The notes beneath the pieces were generated by a model. It ran no database searches. It was not told the origin of the DNA and worked only from the letters and a program-made list of their open reading frames with translations. A stretch of 64,000 nucleotides of DNA. Source: Rostrohypoxylon terebratum. Its lineage: Eukaryota; Ascomycota; Sordariomycetes; Xylariales; Hypoxylaceae. A program made the position numbers and the translations under genes. This document shows positions 33,761 through 46,600 of this stretch, piece after piece (the first letter of the stretch is position 1; the number at the start of each line of letters is the position of its first letter). The DNA is taken from the NCBI GenBank assembly GCA_022497145.1, contig MU385856.1:558001-622000 (forward strand), in the 5' to 3' direction.

Positions 33761-36489
33761 TCACGTCCTATTGTGAATTTGATTACCCGCTGCTACGGTC
33801 GTTATAGTTGAAGCGGGCGTTGGGTCTGTTGTAGTTGGAGCAACCGGAGTTGGCGGGGGTGCGGTAGAAGCTAAATTAATGGCCGGAGCAGTACTTGATG
33901 ATGTCGCGGGAACTCCGACTGGTCTTGGGACTGAGACCGGAACTGACGCAACTGGAACGGAAACGGGAACCGGAGCCATGACATTAGTCGAAGGAGGATT
34001 GGATAAATTCGGCGGGCGTAAGGGACCTGTCGTAGCTACTCCCGAAGGCGCTGTGTTCGCGGCGACAGCTTGTGCTTTCTGTTTGGTCATCGCAGTTGGT
34101 GCTGTCGGCCTCACTGTTGTTGTTGCTGGCGCTCGAGTCGCTTGCGTATTGCCCCTTTTCGATTCCGAGACGTTCTCCTGTGGAGCTTCAGCGGTGATCG
34201 TCCTTTTCGGCGGACCCGGAGCGTCCGGATTCAAGAATCGAGCAGGTACGCCAGCTGCCGCATTAGATCCGGTACCCATCCACGCTCCTACCAAAGAACT
34301 CCACTTATACTCTCCACGACTCAATTTTTGAATCTCCTGGTAGGCGTAGGCGTTGTAATAATACAACCCAGTCTTGGGGTCTTTATAACGTGCTGGATTA
34401 TTTGTGATAACACAACGAGGCACCGATGCCGGCTCTGATTGGTTGTTAGTATCTACTTTTGCGGGTGATTCTAGTGGGGGGATGGCTTACTGCCGAGCTT
34501 GGCCATATCCTTGCCGAACAGAATCTGGTTCTGCACGGCCTTTTCCTTCACGGCATTCTCGTCGAAGTTCTGTAAAATAATACAATTCCTCGTAGCCTTA
34601 CCGTTCGCAGGCGGTGACGGTGGGGGAGGGGGTGGGCTCTCTTTGGGCTGGTGTTTCTGGGCATTAGCTCTAGATGGCTTCGCAGTGGCGAGAGGGGTTT
34701 TTGGTGTATGTCGGGCATGTGTAGTGCCCTTATGCGCAGACACCGACGTGTGCGTTTGTGTAGATGTAGGAGTTGGCTGAAATGTGGTCGTAGGTGTCGG
34801 CTTAGTTATAGGTGCAGGTATCGGCTTTGGCTTCGATGTAGGGATTGATACAGGCGCCGTTGGCGGATGCATGGAATGAGCTGGGGTAGGGATAGGAGGA
34901 TGGCAAACTCCTGTTTGTGGCATAGAGAGAGGCGATTGTCCTTGCGCCGTATTAGGGGGCGCTAGGAAGGTTGAAGGGTTGTTCATATTCGATGTTGAAT
35001 GGTATCCAATCATCGGCATGGAGAGTCCACTCTGAGTGACTCCCGCCGGGGGAGCCAGAAAACTGCTAGAGGGCGGCTTCATCTCTGGAGGCTTCATCAA
35101 AGGTGACGCCTGAGGGGGCGCAAACATGCTAGTAGTGTAGACGCCCGTCGCCGGAGGTCGCATGTCCGGTGGCTTCACCTCAGGAGGTTTGGCTTCGGGG
35201 GGTTTTGGTCCTTCGGATTGGGGTTGCAGCTGTGGTTGGCTTAAGGCTGCTGGGGGAGGAGCTGGAGGTAGCGCGGCGGGTGTTGGTACTGGGTCCTTCT
35301 GAACTTGTCCTGATGCTTTGGAAGACTGAACCAGCGGAGGGGCAGAATTTGTAGAATCTTTGATAGCCGTCGGAGGTAATGCAGACCCATCTTTGGATAC
35401 ATCCTCCTTCGATTCTGACGGTTGAGCTGGGGTAGGTTGTGGGTTATTTTTCTTGGTAGTTTTATCCATCGCCTTTGTCGACTCTTCGGGTTTGTCAGGG
35501 TTGTCTGTATTTGAAGGGTCTGGAATCTCTGGATCGCCAGCCGAGTTTCGCTTCTTCTTGACTGGTTTCTCCTCGATCGTTACAATTTTGCCGACGTGCT
35601 TCAGTTTTCCATCAACCCATTCGCCCACTCCACTCCAGAAAGTGACCACAGGTCCATCAAGCGTCCGGTTGTTCAGCGCGGCTAACTTGGCTCTCCGTTC
35701 TTCTTCCCGTTGTTTTTCAGCCTCTTCCCAGCGATTCAAGCTTTTCGAATTCTTCTTTTCTACGATAGCAGCCTCTGCGAGTCTTTCGGCTTGTGTCATA
35801 GGTGGCTTCTTTAAAGCTTCCATCTTCTTGGCTTTTTTCTCCATAGCTTCGACCTGCTTAAGACGCTTGGCTTCACGTTCGATCATCTGTTGATGCAACT
35901 GCTCCTTACTGAGCATCGTAGTCTCTCGTTTCGAAGCTCGCGTAGGCATGTCGACTACTGACGGTAGCCAGCTCGTCCTTTCAGACTTCTTCTTGGGTCT
36001 CGGTTTCGGTTCGGGCGCTGTTGAACTTCCTGAGGGCGTAGGCGCGATCTGGACCTTTTTTCGAAATTTCATTGGAATTGCTTCTTGAGCTTTGCGCTTT
36101 CGTGAAGCTTGTCTGCTTTCTCGTGCTTGCTTTTCCAACTCTTTCTCTCCCTCCAGTTCGTCTGCATTGTCCTGCGCATCTTCTTCGTCAGATGATGAAT
36201 CCATCTGCACATCAGATCCATCGTCCTCGACATCTGTGAAACCTGCATCATCTTCATCTTCGGCAAAGAGGAGTTCGAGATCATCGTCGGGTTCTTCAGC
36301 TGCGATCATAGATTTCATGCGATTGCCGGCAGTTGATCGTCTTTCTCGTCCTATGGCTAACCATTCCACCGCAGGTGGTGACTCGTCTTCATTGTCAGAG
36401 TCGCCATCGTCACTACTGGAATCCGTAGTGTTGAGATCGAGTTTAGGTTCGTTTGTTTGCGCGTGCTTTTTGTCTTCCTCGTTCGCCAT
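33761..36489 (-). CDS. VPS72: SWR1 complex subunit VPS72/YL1
   Basis: Two exons (36489-34491, 34434-33761) encode 890 aa. Vps72 is the H2A.Z-H2B chaperone of the SWR1 remodeller. Parts: the YL1 N-terminal region with the WLAIGRERRSTAGNRMKSMI motif (about 44-62) and acidic H2A.Z-binding blocks (DDDLELLFAEDEDDAGFTD), a long basic coiled coil (REAKRLKQVEAMEKKAKKM and following), a Pro-rich disordered middle of about 300 residues (PPEMKPP-type repeats), and after the intron the YL1_C domain (PRCVITNNPARYKDPKTGLY, residues about 672-705). A further Thr/Pro/Ala-rich tail follows YL1_C. It is longer than yeast Vps72 (795 aa), mainly in the low-complexity parts. A second SWR1 subunit, YAF9, lies 24 kb away. 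Confidence 0.92.
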
Positions 36490-36816
36490 TTTGATCTAAT
36501 TTTTAAATCGAAAACGATTGTTGGGACAATTGTTCGACATGTTCTGATCTGCTTCTCTTCATGCTTTACTAACGTGGTATATTTGGCAATTGTGACGCTA
36601 CTAGGTGGTTGTTGTAAAAGAAGTAGGACCTAGGTAGGTAGAATTGTTCACGTTGCTACCCTGCTAGCAACCTTTTTTTTTCTGCTAGGATCAGGGCACG
36701 CAGGACGTCATTGGTTTAGTTTAGTTTTCTTCTAGGTAGGTCCTGGTTATAGCGATATCTTAGTATCCAAAGTACTAGGTACTACATAGTACAGATATTA
36801 CATGAGTTTTACGAAT
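36490..36816. other. VPS72 promoter
   Basis: This 327-bp region upstream of VPS72 has CCTAGGTAGGTAG words and no gene. Confidence 0.5.
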
Positions 36817-37479
36817 ACTATTTCAATAGTATCGCATCTCAATAGTGTGGCTTGAACCAGAAGCGCGGTCTCTGATTGGCCGGAGCTCTTATCGATAGGC
36901 TGGTGCTTACAGCCACGGTACTTCAAATCCCACACAAATTTAGCTGAATTTCGATGTATCCTGCCACACCTTAACCAAATGCATTCCGCCATGTACTCGT
37001 CAATACTAAAACTAAAATAACTTCATCAATTATCCTTCAAAACCTTGAAAACTTCGTATAACCATAAATTACGTCAATGCAATTCCAATAATCTTAGTTG
37101 CACTCCTTTAAAGCTTTAAAAAGAATAGTTGTTTAAGTGGGAAGCTCGATAGGTACTAAATGCTAGATTCCTTAGTGGAGCACGTGTTTCTCAAATTGAT
37201 TACCGACTCATCGGTCCGACAAAAGCAGCAATAACTCTTTATTAAGGGCGTGCAACACCTTTAAATTAACATATCTTGATCTCCTGAATGAGCCCTACAA
37301 TATGAATTAGGTTAGGAGTCTCTACGGCATACGTATGGAAAGTTATTCAAGTTGCAAGTGATGGGAGATGTCTAGCGATGGTTTTGGTGGAATCATCTAT
37401 CGATAAGTGTTTCAGCCAATCAGAGACCGTGGTCCCCGGTTTGAGCCACGCTATTGAAATGCAATACTATTGAAATAGT
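36817..37479. mobile_element. MITE-like non-autonomous DNA element with ~80-bp terminal inverted repeats
   Basis: Left arm 36817-36898 and right arm 37397-37479 are inverted copies of each other. Both run, from the outside in, ACTATTTCAATAGTAT..., AATAG.GTGGCT, CGGTCTCTGATTGGC, CTTATCGATAG. They differ at about a dozen positions, most of them C/T or G/A transitions. The 500-bp interior is AT-rich and has no transposase frame. Similarity may continue for about 20 bp outside (ends near 36797 and 37500), where it becomes hard to align, and no clear target duplication is visible. Size, structure and coding silence fit a MITE derived from a cut-and-paste transposon. The superfamily is unknown. Confidence 0.75.
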
Positions 37480-40477
37480 AAAACTATTACATAGTAATTT
37501 CATGTTGTCTTCGCCGGACGTCTCCAATTTCCTCCCAATCATCTCATCTGGAGAGCAGAAAGAGAACACTGAACTCATGCTCATCATGAAAATGTAGCAT
37601 TCGATTTCATTTAACATTATGTATTTAACGTAGGAAAAAAAGCCACGAGAATATTTGCCCTACTAGACTCTCAGAAAGGGGATCTCACCTCCCTGGCGAC
37701 TTCATCGTTGTCCATGTCGAATGAACCCTTTCCAAAGGGAACTGTTGTTGAGAAACAGGCAGTGGCGGGGAATGAGAGTGTTTTTGGAGAGCCATGGATG
37801 ATGCGAGTACAACAACTCGTGTCCTAACAAATTACTACACGCATCGAAAATGTCAGCCTGTAACTCATTACAGATACCCATATACATGTGCAGCTACAAG
37901 CAGTCATCGCTTGCCTTTACCCCCATTAGAGATATCCCAAACACACTTCGAACAAGTTGACATGCGATGAATTTGTTGCCTACACATTACTTGAGATATT
38001 GGTAGCCCACCCCTAGCCCAAGTGACCCCTTTTCTAGGACCTATTCTGCTCTAGCTTCTTATTAGTAGGCAGGCAAGATATACACATTTATTATCTAGCT
38101 ATCCTGCCCATTTCATTATGTCTACCTAGGTCCTAGCTATGAACTGGAATAACTAGACCATCTAATAGTTCATGTTGAAGTACAGTATTCGTAGGAAAGC
38201 TACCTATCAATCTCAGAAATTTCCAGGTCATGGCCGGAAAATGTCTCACTGCTAGTAAAGCTGGCAGCCCATAAGCAACGTACTTAGTCTACTCAACAGT
38301 CAACTACCTAGGTCCTAGGTCCTACATGTACATACATACTAATAGGTAGGGGAAAGCTATAACTAGGGCAGTTTTGTCACAAACATGCACAGTAAAGTTA
38401 AAACAAAGAACATCCATAATGCGCACTAGCCCCAGGGCTATTTTTCGCAATGGATGCTACAGAACCCCGTCCGTAAATGTGCCCTCCATAGTTTACGCCA
38501 CGTCCAAAAGACGTTTCTGAATTACTACGCACCTAGCCTACAATGTGCTATCTCAACCCAGTATAAATTCTCGTAGAATAGCTACCTATACTAATAAGAG
38601 TATGCGGGATTTATGGCCTCCACACGAGAGCCTAGGAATGTAACCCCTAAACCAGAGGAGCAGCAACCGAAGCGGACAACGAGCAGTGACGGGGACGGCG
38701 ATTACCTCACCCCAGACAACGAAGTATTGGTGGCGGCTGAGGTCGGAGTTCTCGGGCCTCCAGAACTCCAAGCGGATCTTGGTTGCGCGGTAGATTCTCG
38801 ACGTTGATGCAAGGTAGCCGTGACGGCAGCTATGTTCGCTCGGCCCTAGGCCGAACTAGGAGCCTAAAGCGAGACCTTACATACGAATCGAACCATCAAA
38901 GAAAACCGAGCGACAAATCCGATCTGCAAGACACAGCCACGTGGAAATTGGGGAGCTGAGCCTCCTGCGTATTACGTAGAATCAACTCACATCAAAGTTT
39001 TCATTCCACCCTGCCACCCTACCGCCATACCGCGTCCCCGGAAAAAGAAAACTCTTGCCCAGGTAATGTCAGAACTCCGGCTTAGCTGTCGTTTGTAGAT
39101 CAATGAAATCACGACAAAGGCCACGGGCATGGTGTGGAACGTAGCGTAGAATGAGATTTATGATATCATCACGTAATTAATGTTATCTCCGTCCCCACAA
39201 CACCTAGGAGATCTAGGACCTAGGACCTAGGTAAGGACTGGCATGAATATTGTAATTCACCATCGCTTCGTTTCGTCCGTCGTGCACGCAAAAATGCAGA
39301 GTCATAACGTGTCTCGATTCAAATCAGATTAGATCCGAGGCCCCTATGTGGGAGTTCCAAAAAGAGCCTCGAAGGTAACAAAAACATTGGTATATACCGA
39401 ATCCGGAAAATGCCAAAAACATATGCCAAGGTGAGATGGTCCCGCAAACAGAGATAAACGCCCCAACAGTCCCCTATCATTTCAAGTTAGATAGTAGATA
39501 CCAAGCTGTCGTCTTAGAAAAAACATAGATGCAACATTGACTTCGGTACGCCAGGGGTGATGAAAAGATAATCGATGTATAACCACCCTTGACAAATACG
39601 CCAGCCAAGCACTATTCCAATATGCCGCCACTTTTTTTTTATGCAAGATCCGCTCCTACTCTATATGCAAGTGCTTGTCCTAACGAGGTAGGTTGCCTGG
39701 TTAACTCGGAGACATTACTGTAGATAGATGAATGGTGGAGATGAGAATAGACAAAGAAAAAAAATTGTAAAGATAAAAAGAAACCACCGATGCCCGTTGC
39801 CTATAGCCGGTAATCGTGGGACCCCACAAAAGGAGCCGGCACGTCCGGTAAGTTCGGAAGGCTTGGGGGAGGCAACATGAAGGCTAGGTGAAGAGAGGCG
39901 CGTGGGACGGATTGATCAGAGAGTCCGGATCTCCCCGTAACCCCCTCCCCCGGGTCCCCTAATTCCTAACTAATTCCCTTGGCAACAACGGCCGTAGCAG
40001 ATCTGAGGTCCATAATGCATAGCAGCTGCTTCTGTGCTCCTGCTCCTGCGTAGGGAACAGGGAGTTCGGGAAGAAGAGGACAAAAACAGGTTCTAAACCA
40101 TGCGATCCGAGAGCTGCTGATGTGGGTAAGGCTCCCGCGCTATCGGATACAAGCGTGACGAATATAGATATGCACCGTATGTAGATAATGCGAGGCCGTG
40201 GGGAGAGTGGTATTGTTATCTTGCTTCTCCCATCCAGGTCCGCCTAGGAATAAAGGGAAAACGAAACACCCCGCATCTCCCTGATGTAACCAAAGTTCGG
40301 ATGGACCTCGACATGGTATTGGAACCGCGACATCCCTTACGGACTCCCCACGCCAAGCATCGATCTTGACCTACTGAAGGTGGGAAAATCGGTCGGCGCG
40401 CGTAAAATAAAACTCTCCGAGTCTCACGTCAGCACTATGGCGAAGCCCCAAAACTGGTTACTGGAAATGGCTACCGC
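37480..40477. other. Intergenic, 3 kb, 3' side of the Ecl1-type gene
   Basis: No gene is recognised. It has CCTAGGTCCTAGGTCC (38306-38325) and CTAGGACCTAGGACCTAGGTA (39213-39233) heptad repeats. The frames at 38586-38807 overlap on both strands without domain likeness. Confidence 0.5.
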
Positions 40478-41700
40478 TCAGCGACCTACTATCGGCGTAA
40501 CGAGCTCGATGCTCTTGGGTCGAGAGTAAGCGCCTGGTTTCCTTGTGGGTAGCGGTCGCTCTGAGGTGGTACCGACTTGGCCATATCCATAGCCCGTTAC
40601 CGCGTAACCATTATCGTAGGTCGACGAATAAAAGTTGTTGGTCGATTTCGTGTAAGACGTACTAGGACTAGTAACGGCGCTGCGGGTGAATGGCCACATC
40701 GCGTTTCCTCCTGCGGGTGAAGTCGGGCTCACTGGCCTTATGCTTAATGACCTCAAGGCCGAGACGGCGCTTGTGTATTGGTTGCTGGTTGGCGAAGTAG
40801 GAGGTGACCAACGAGACGGCGAGGCGCGTGGGATGATATCTCGGGGTTCACTGCCCGCCATGTAATACGGCATGTTGGCTCCGAAACCGTCATGTCCCCT
40901 GCTGGCATGGTGGGATGACGATGCTCTTACACTCGCAATTTGGTCACGTTCGCGACACCTGGTCCCGAATGTTAGCGATGCTACTTACTCATTGGTCGGG
41001 GGGTCGAGAGTGGCTTACGCCTCAGAGCAATATAGGAATTTCTCGTCCTGTGGGGTGAATTGCTTTTCGCAAGTCATACTGTAAAGATCACGACCAGTCA
41101 GCGCAATAGTTCCACCTATATACCTCGCAAATAACCTCAAAAAACCTCGGTGTGATGCAGGAACAGTTGTACTGGTTACACAAGACCACCCCCGTAAGCT
41201 GATCACCCGCATGGGTTGACTGATGGGTGACGCAGCTCACACAACACACCCGAACAGGTATGTATATCTTTTGCGTAGTCGGGAGAAGAAAAAGGAAAAC
41301 CGATCTCCCCCTTCCCAGGTGTCAAAGGTGCAAAATGACGTTAGGTAAGACATCAGAGATGCGACCTTGACAGCAGGCATTCGCCGACATATCGAGATCA
41401 AAATATATGTGCAGGTTCACGATGCGAAGCCACGTATACGCAATTTACGATAGAAAATTATACGTACCAAAATTGAGGGAAGCTTTCTCGTTCGTCGTCG
41501 AACCACCGCTCCTCTTCCCATTCTCTCTCGCGGTCCCTAGGGTTTTTACCGAGCTTCTGCACCGTCTGAGGTGTCGATTTCCTAGTTAGGGTTTGCGGCC
41601 TCCTAGGTTTCGAGAGATCTGAGGTAGTGACGGCTTTTCGCACGTCTGTCGTTGAGCTGTTGGTCGAGGCATGCCCGGATTTGCGACGGCTGTGATGCAT
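40478..41700 (-). CDS. Ecl1/2/3-type life-span regulatory factor
   Basis: Three exons (41700-41468, 41078-41019, 40958-40478) encode 257 aa. The middle exon is only 60 nt and carries most of the zinc-binding motif. Joined, the core reads FPQFCMTCEKQFTPQDEK, then FLYCSEACRERDQIAS, so the cysteines CxxC and CSxxC are split over three exons. This is the Ecl1 (life-span regulatory factor) domain. In fission yeast, Ecl proteins bind zinc and extend chronological life span under sulfur, zinc or nutrient stress. In moulds the domain sits in longer proteins like this one. The N-terminus is basic with DREREWEEERWFDDE. The C-terminal 160 residues are Ser/Pro/Tyr-rich (SPSRWSPPTSPTSN, TGYGYGQVG) and probably disordered. 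The gene is flanked upstream by a gene-free region of nearly 10 kb. Confidence 0.88.
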
Positions 41701-43569
41701 TGGGAACTGTATGCGCAAGTTGGCCCCGGCGATCAACGCAGGCCAGACTCCACTATGTGAATAGAATAGTCCGAGGGCTTGGGTTGGTTTAAGACTTTAA
41801 GTTAGCTTGCCGGTCTAGTAGGGGATCTTTATTCCCAGTATGCGGCGTAGAGGGAGAAGACGGGGTGTTTCGTAAGCTGCAAAATAATCCTAGCGGTGAT
41901 AAGAGGACCGTTAGAAAAACCGTGCAACTATCTCGTGGTTCCCCAATCTTCGGTAGATAGAGTAGGAGGCAGAAAGGTGTAAATTAGATTTCGCTAAATG
42001 CTTCTCTCTGTATCCGACGTCAAGTTGGTAGATAAAATGCGAATCCAAGACGCTTGGTTATCATAGGTGGTTTTCTATTAAGTCTGCAAGTTCCGGGATG
42101 CCAAGTTTGGCAATCGATGTGTCAGGGAATAGCAGTTAAAACAAGACGCAGACGTTGACGTTTTGCGTTCTCGACTCGAAATGTCGTGAAACCTTCAATG
42201 ACGATATATTTTGCGAACAAATTGTGGTCCTGTAACGTCTAGGCTAAAGAGAAGGGAAAAAACGGAATGGCGCCTTCTTAGCTTTCCTGTTTCAAGACCT
42301 TTGAGTTGGTGATAGCTTCGCCTATGACGTTGTTGGCGATATGCGGGTTTGCAATAGTGGTACGCCGATGTGATAGAAAGCCTAGTGTGGTGTAAGTCAC
42401 TGGTTCACTGGCGGCGTTTAGTTGTGACAAGTCGGACCCTCGGGTGGAATTTATGTTGGGTAATGCAAATGCCGGATAGAGAATTCTAGACAGGGCAGGT
42501 AACAATCGATGGTGACGGATGGTGTCTGCACGGTGTGTGGTATCTGGACTCTGGTGTCTGGCGTCTGGTGTCTGGTTTTAAATATGTAGTATTGATAATA
42601 GTATGGTCGATCTAGGAAGACAGATGTGTGTTGGATTTAGGTATTATGAAAAGGTCATCTGGATGCAATACGAGGACGGATGATGTTCAATCTAGGGAGG
42701 AAAAGATAATCAATATTCAACAACCTTGGAAGCCTGGGAATTTTTAAGGATTTTTAGAAGAAGGCAAAGAGGCGGAGGTGGTGGATGATATATTCTACTT
42801 TAGCAACACCCTTGAAAATCTTCGTAAACCCGTACCTTTTTTTTTCTCCTTGGTCTGGCCCTTGGTTGGAGTGTGGTGCGGCGTGCCTTCCCTGGTGCGG
42901 TCCAGTCCAGGTGCTCCAGGTACTCCAGGGCTTGTAGTGTTGAGTGTCTGGTGCGGTGGTGCCAGGTAGGTACTAGGTAGGTATTGTAGGTATTGTATTG
43001 TACTGCCCGGATGTAGGTAGGTGCTACTAGGTAAGAAACGCTGAATCCAAAAACCATTAAGAAAAAGTTTCTTAGTTTCTTACACTGTACTTGCTGTACT
43101 TTGGCTGCAACATAAATCTGGTAGCTGGAGGTCTGGGTTGCGTCTGTTCTTCTGTTTGGATAACTACGGTGTACCCAGGTATAGGAGGTAGGCAGTATTA
43201 CTAGGTACCTAGTAGGTAGTAGGCAGGTATGGATGTAATGCTACTAGGTAGGTTTATGCACAATAATCAACCAACGATGACTCTTTCCTCTTGTTACTGC
43301 TTTCCCCTTTTTAAACTCTGCTTAGGTGCTTGGTAGGTGCAAGCACTTGCGTGCGTACCTTGATTGGCTGACAAGTCTTTAGAATGCCGAAAGCGGAGAT
43401 GTTGACCCATGACTGGGATGCCCTTAAGCCAATTGCGTGTGACTGCTACAATCTGTCTCGACTATCACGACAGTGCTCTATTAGCGCTCGGCTCTCTTTG
43501 GCTCCTCTCGGTTGGGACAGGTTTTGAAAGGCAACTGAATGAATGACTCTTCGAATTCTGTGGGGATAA

Positions 43570-43574
<5 letters not shown>

Positions 43575-43602
<28 letters not shown>
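43575..43602 (+). repeat. A28 homopolymer
   Basis: A run of 28 adenines, followed by AGTAAAGGAAATTTTTTTT. It is a simple-sequence tract; a retrotransposed poly(A) tail is possible but no element body lies upstream. Confidence 0.9.
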
Positions 43603-43607
<5 letters not shown>

Positions 43608-46600
43608 GGAAATTTTTTTTCTTCCATTCTCTTCTTGTCTTCTCTGAATGTCTATTATTATTTTCTTATCGTCATTTCGCTCTTCGCTATAATAATCTTT
43701 CTTACCGAAGGCCCATTATTTCCAAAGAAAAGATTAAGTAGGTACCTATCTCGATGTAAAACGTATCTGGTTAGTAGGTAGATAGGCATGTATTTGGTAA
43801 TGCTTTTCACAGGCTAATCTTTTAGAAACGATTTTGGCTCTCCGACTATCAAATATAGCGTTGTTCAAACCTACATTTACGTACATATACTATACCCATA
43901 ACATGTGCGCATGGACATACAGCATATGTATGGCATATTGAGACATCTCATGTATGTATGTAGTTACATCCAGGTACTCTCGTTTTTAGTAAGTTCTCAT
44001 ACATAATACTAAGACCAAACGGTTTACCTTGTCGAACGAAGCATTTCGACATGCAATGGAACGCTTTGTTACAGGGATAGTGATGTAGGTAGTATGGATC
44101 ACTTGGCACTGTAAGAGCTATACTGCATCTATGAAGGTGATATGTGCCTCGGAGGAGTTGATATACTACAAATGTGTGCTAATGTAGGTCAACGTATGCA
44201 TACTGAGCATATTGACCATGTTGATGATACTAAATTGGCTTGAGAATCGTCTTGGAAAGAGTCTACGGCAGGGGCAAGAGGGGCCACGATAGCTCGGGAT
44301 TTCCAAGCTGCACTCCCGCCGATGTAGTATGATTAATGCAATCAACATAAGCTCCGCTACGTTTCTATAGTACGTTTCTACTTTTCTACGGTCCGCGGGA
44401 CGAGGGATACGACCTACGTAGGGCAGCCATACTTACATCCATGGGGTAATGTATAATATAGACAATATAGACAATATAGTGTATAATATGAGAATGTTTG
44501 TTATGTACCTATAATAGTATGCGGGTTGTGGTGGTTCCCGACGGGATACGGGAAATATTCATCGATCAAGAACGATTGGGACTTGCAACCTCAAGTCGGG
44601 ACTATTGACTATCAACTCGTACACAGTAGCACTGGAGCACACTATAGATTTTGGTAACAGACATGCAGCCATCCAGGTGCTTGGAAGTTGTGGTTATGGT
44701 TGTTTCCGTCCGTCCAATCGCCCATCCAGGTCCCATCCGGGTTGATTTTGGAGATCATCTCTCGGCGGAATTTCCAGGGCTATGGCTAGCTATTAGCTAG
44801 TATCACATAATTGTTCACCTGAATTGTTCAATGCGGTGAGCAGAAATAGGAAGATCAAAGAACACTAGAGAAGCAGAAGAGAAAAAAAAAACTTAAACTG
44901 TACCTATCGGCGAAATTCATCCACCAAATGTCGCGATCTACCTAGTAGGTTCTCCCGTAATGTAACCAACCTTTTGTTACTTTTGTTACTTGCACCACCA
45001 TAGGTAACAAGCCCAAGGAACGGTATTACCTAGAATTCTTTCCAACCACGGATGAGGTTCCAACAAAGGATTGGGTGACATCCCAATTGCCCGTTTCTGT
45101 GAATTCGGTACGAGATGTGGTATCCAATTGGTCCGTATAAATTAAAAAAAAAATTGAGTGCATTCGATACATAATGATACCCATGATACATACCTGGGTA
45201 GTATAAACTATTCGTGCGCTCGGAATGGCGAGCCAGAGCCAGAATATTTGAACCATAACTAAGATCATCATGTGTTAGTAACGGAATCTAGATCTGCCAC
45301 CAGAAAAATGACGACTCTGTTTCGAAAATCGGCTCACCTCATCCATCATGAGAAGCACGTTTTACACGTTTTCTGCTTCTAGAGTCTTGGAATCTTGAAT
45401 CAATGAGTGTACTAAGGTGGATTCTATTGCACGTGTGCCAGTTCGTTGAATGTCAATTGTCCCGAGACTGCCCAGTGGGTTTTAAAAATTTTTGTCTCTT
45501 TTTTTCTTAGGTAATAAACTTTGCCCTGAACTTAGGTAACCTTCGAAGATGGATGTGCGTGAGGGTTGACGCAATCATACTGTGTTGATACACGGTGTAA
45601 GGTATCAAAGAGGTTCAAGAGGTTTTGCCGTTACAGCGTCTACGGATGATTCTGTTAAGAGTTACATGTACATACTAACTGTCGGGTTATTTCCGAGTAC
45701 CTGTATTGTACTTCGTACTATAGCAGGTGCAAGGGAATTGCTCCTAAGGTAAAGCTAATAATAAGTTATAACACATCCTACCTACTACAGTCTACAGTCT
45801 ACTATGTAGTAGTACCTACCTATTATACCCTACCATGTTCTCTTATGCCTTCCTCCATGTCTTAATAACTTACCTAATGTAAGTTTCTTCCCGTGCAGCT
45901 GCCGTCTTGCCGCCCGCCGCGTTGTCTCCAGTTATCTGGGCAGCTGGGTCTCCGTCTTTTACCTTTTCAACCTTTTCCCCATTCGAGACCACCAATTTTA
46001 CCAATTCCACATTCCACCAATTCGAGTCGACGGCCGTTCATCATATCGTATTCTTCTCTTGCCATCCTGCCATCCTACTATAGCACCACTAAGTAAAGTC
46101 GCCATCTATTCCTCTTCCTCGTTCTCCCGTTGCAATGGTTCGCATACCACATACTACACCTACCACATACTACTTACCACTTACCACTTACCCGTACATA
46201 CTAAAACAATAACATACTTCAGACATAATTACATTCCATATGCCATACATAAATACGTCTACAGGCTGTATGCCTGTGTTATCTTATTTTGTGAGGCTGT
46301 CCGACCTCGCTTCTGCTCTTCGAGTCTTACCCGGCATATCCCCTCACCACCTGACTGCCGATCCAGTTCTGGCGATCTTCGAGACCTATTTGGCTCCTCG
46401 ATTCTCTTTGGCTGTCGAGAATGTAGTTGTGGTCGATTGATTAGTTTCAGCGTCGGCTATCTGTATTGATGGTTGATCAATCTCGTTACCCCTCTTTGGA
46501 TACCTTGTCAGCTTGTACACCTTGTATACGCTGGATTGCCTTGAATTATGAAATTTTAGTACCTCGAATGTCGAATGCCAATGACATTTCAAAGTTGAGA

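Noticed and set aside
34499..36499. Plus-strand frames opposite VPS72 (up to 146 codons)
   Set aside because: They mirror the biased codons of VPS72 on the other strand and have no independent support.
38870..38970. B-box-like GGTTCGATTCG on the minus strand
   Set aside because: No A box at the correct distance and no cloverleaf pairing could be drawn.
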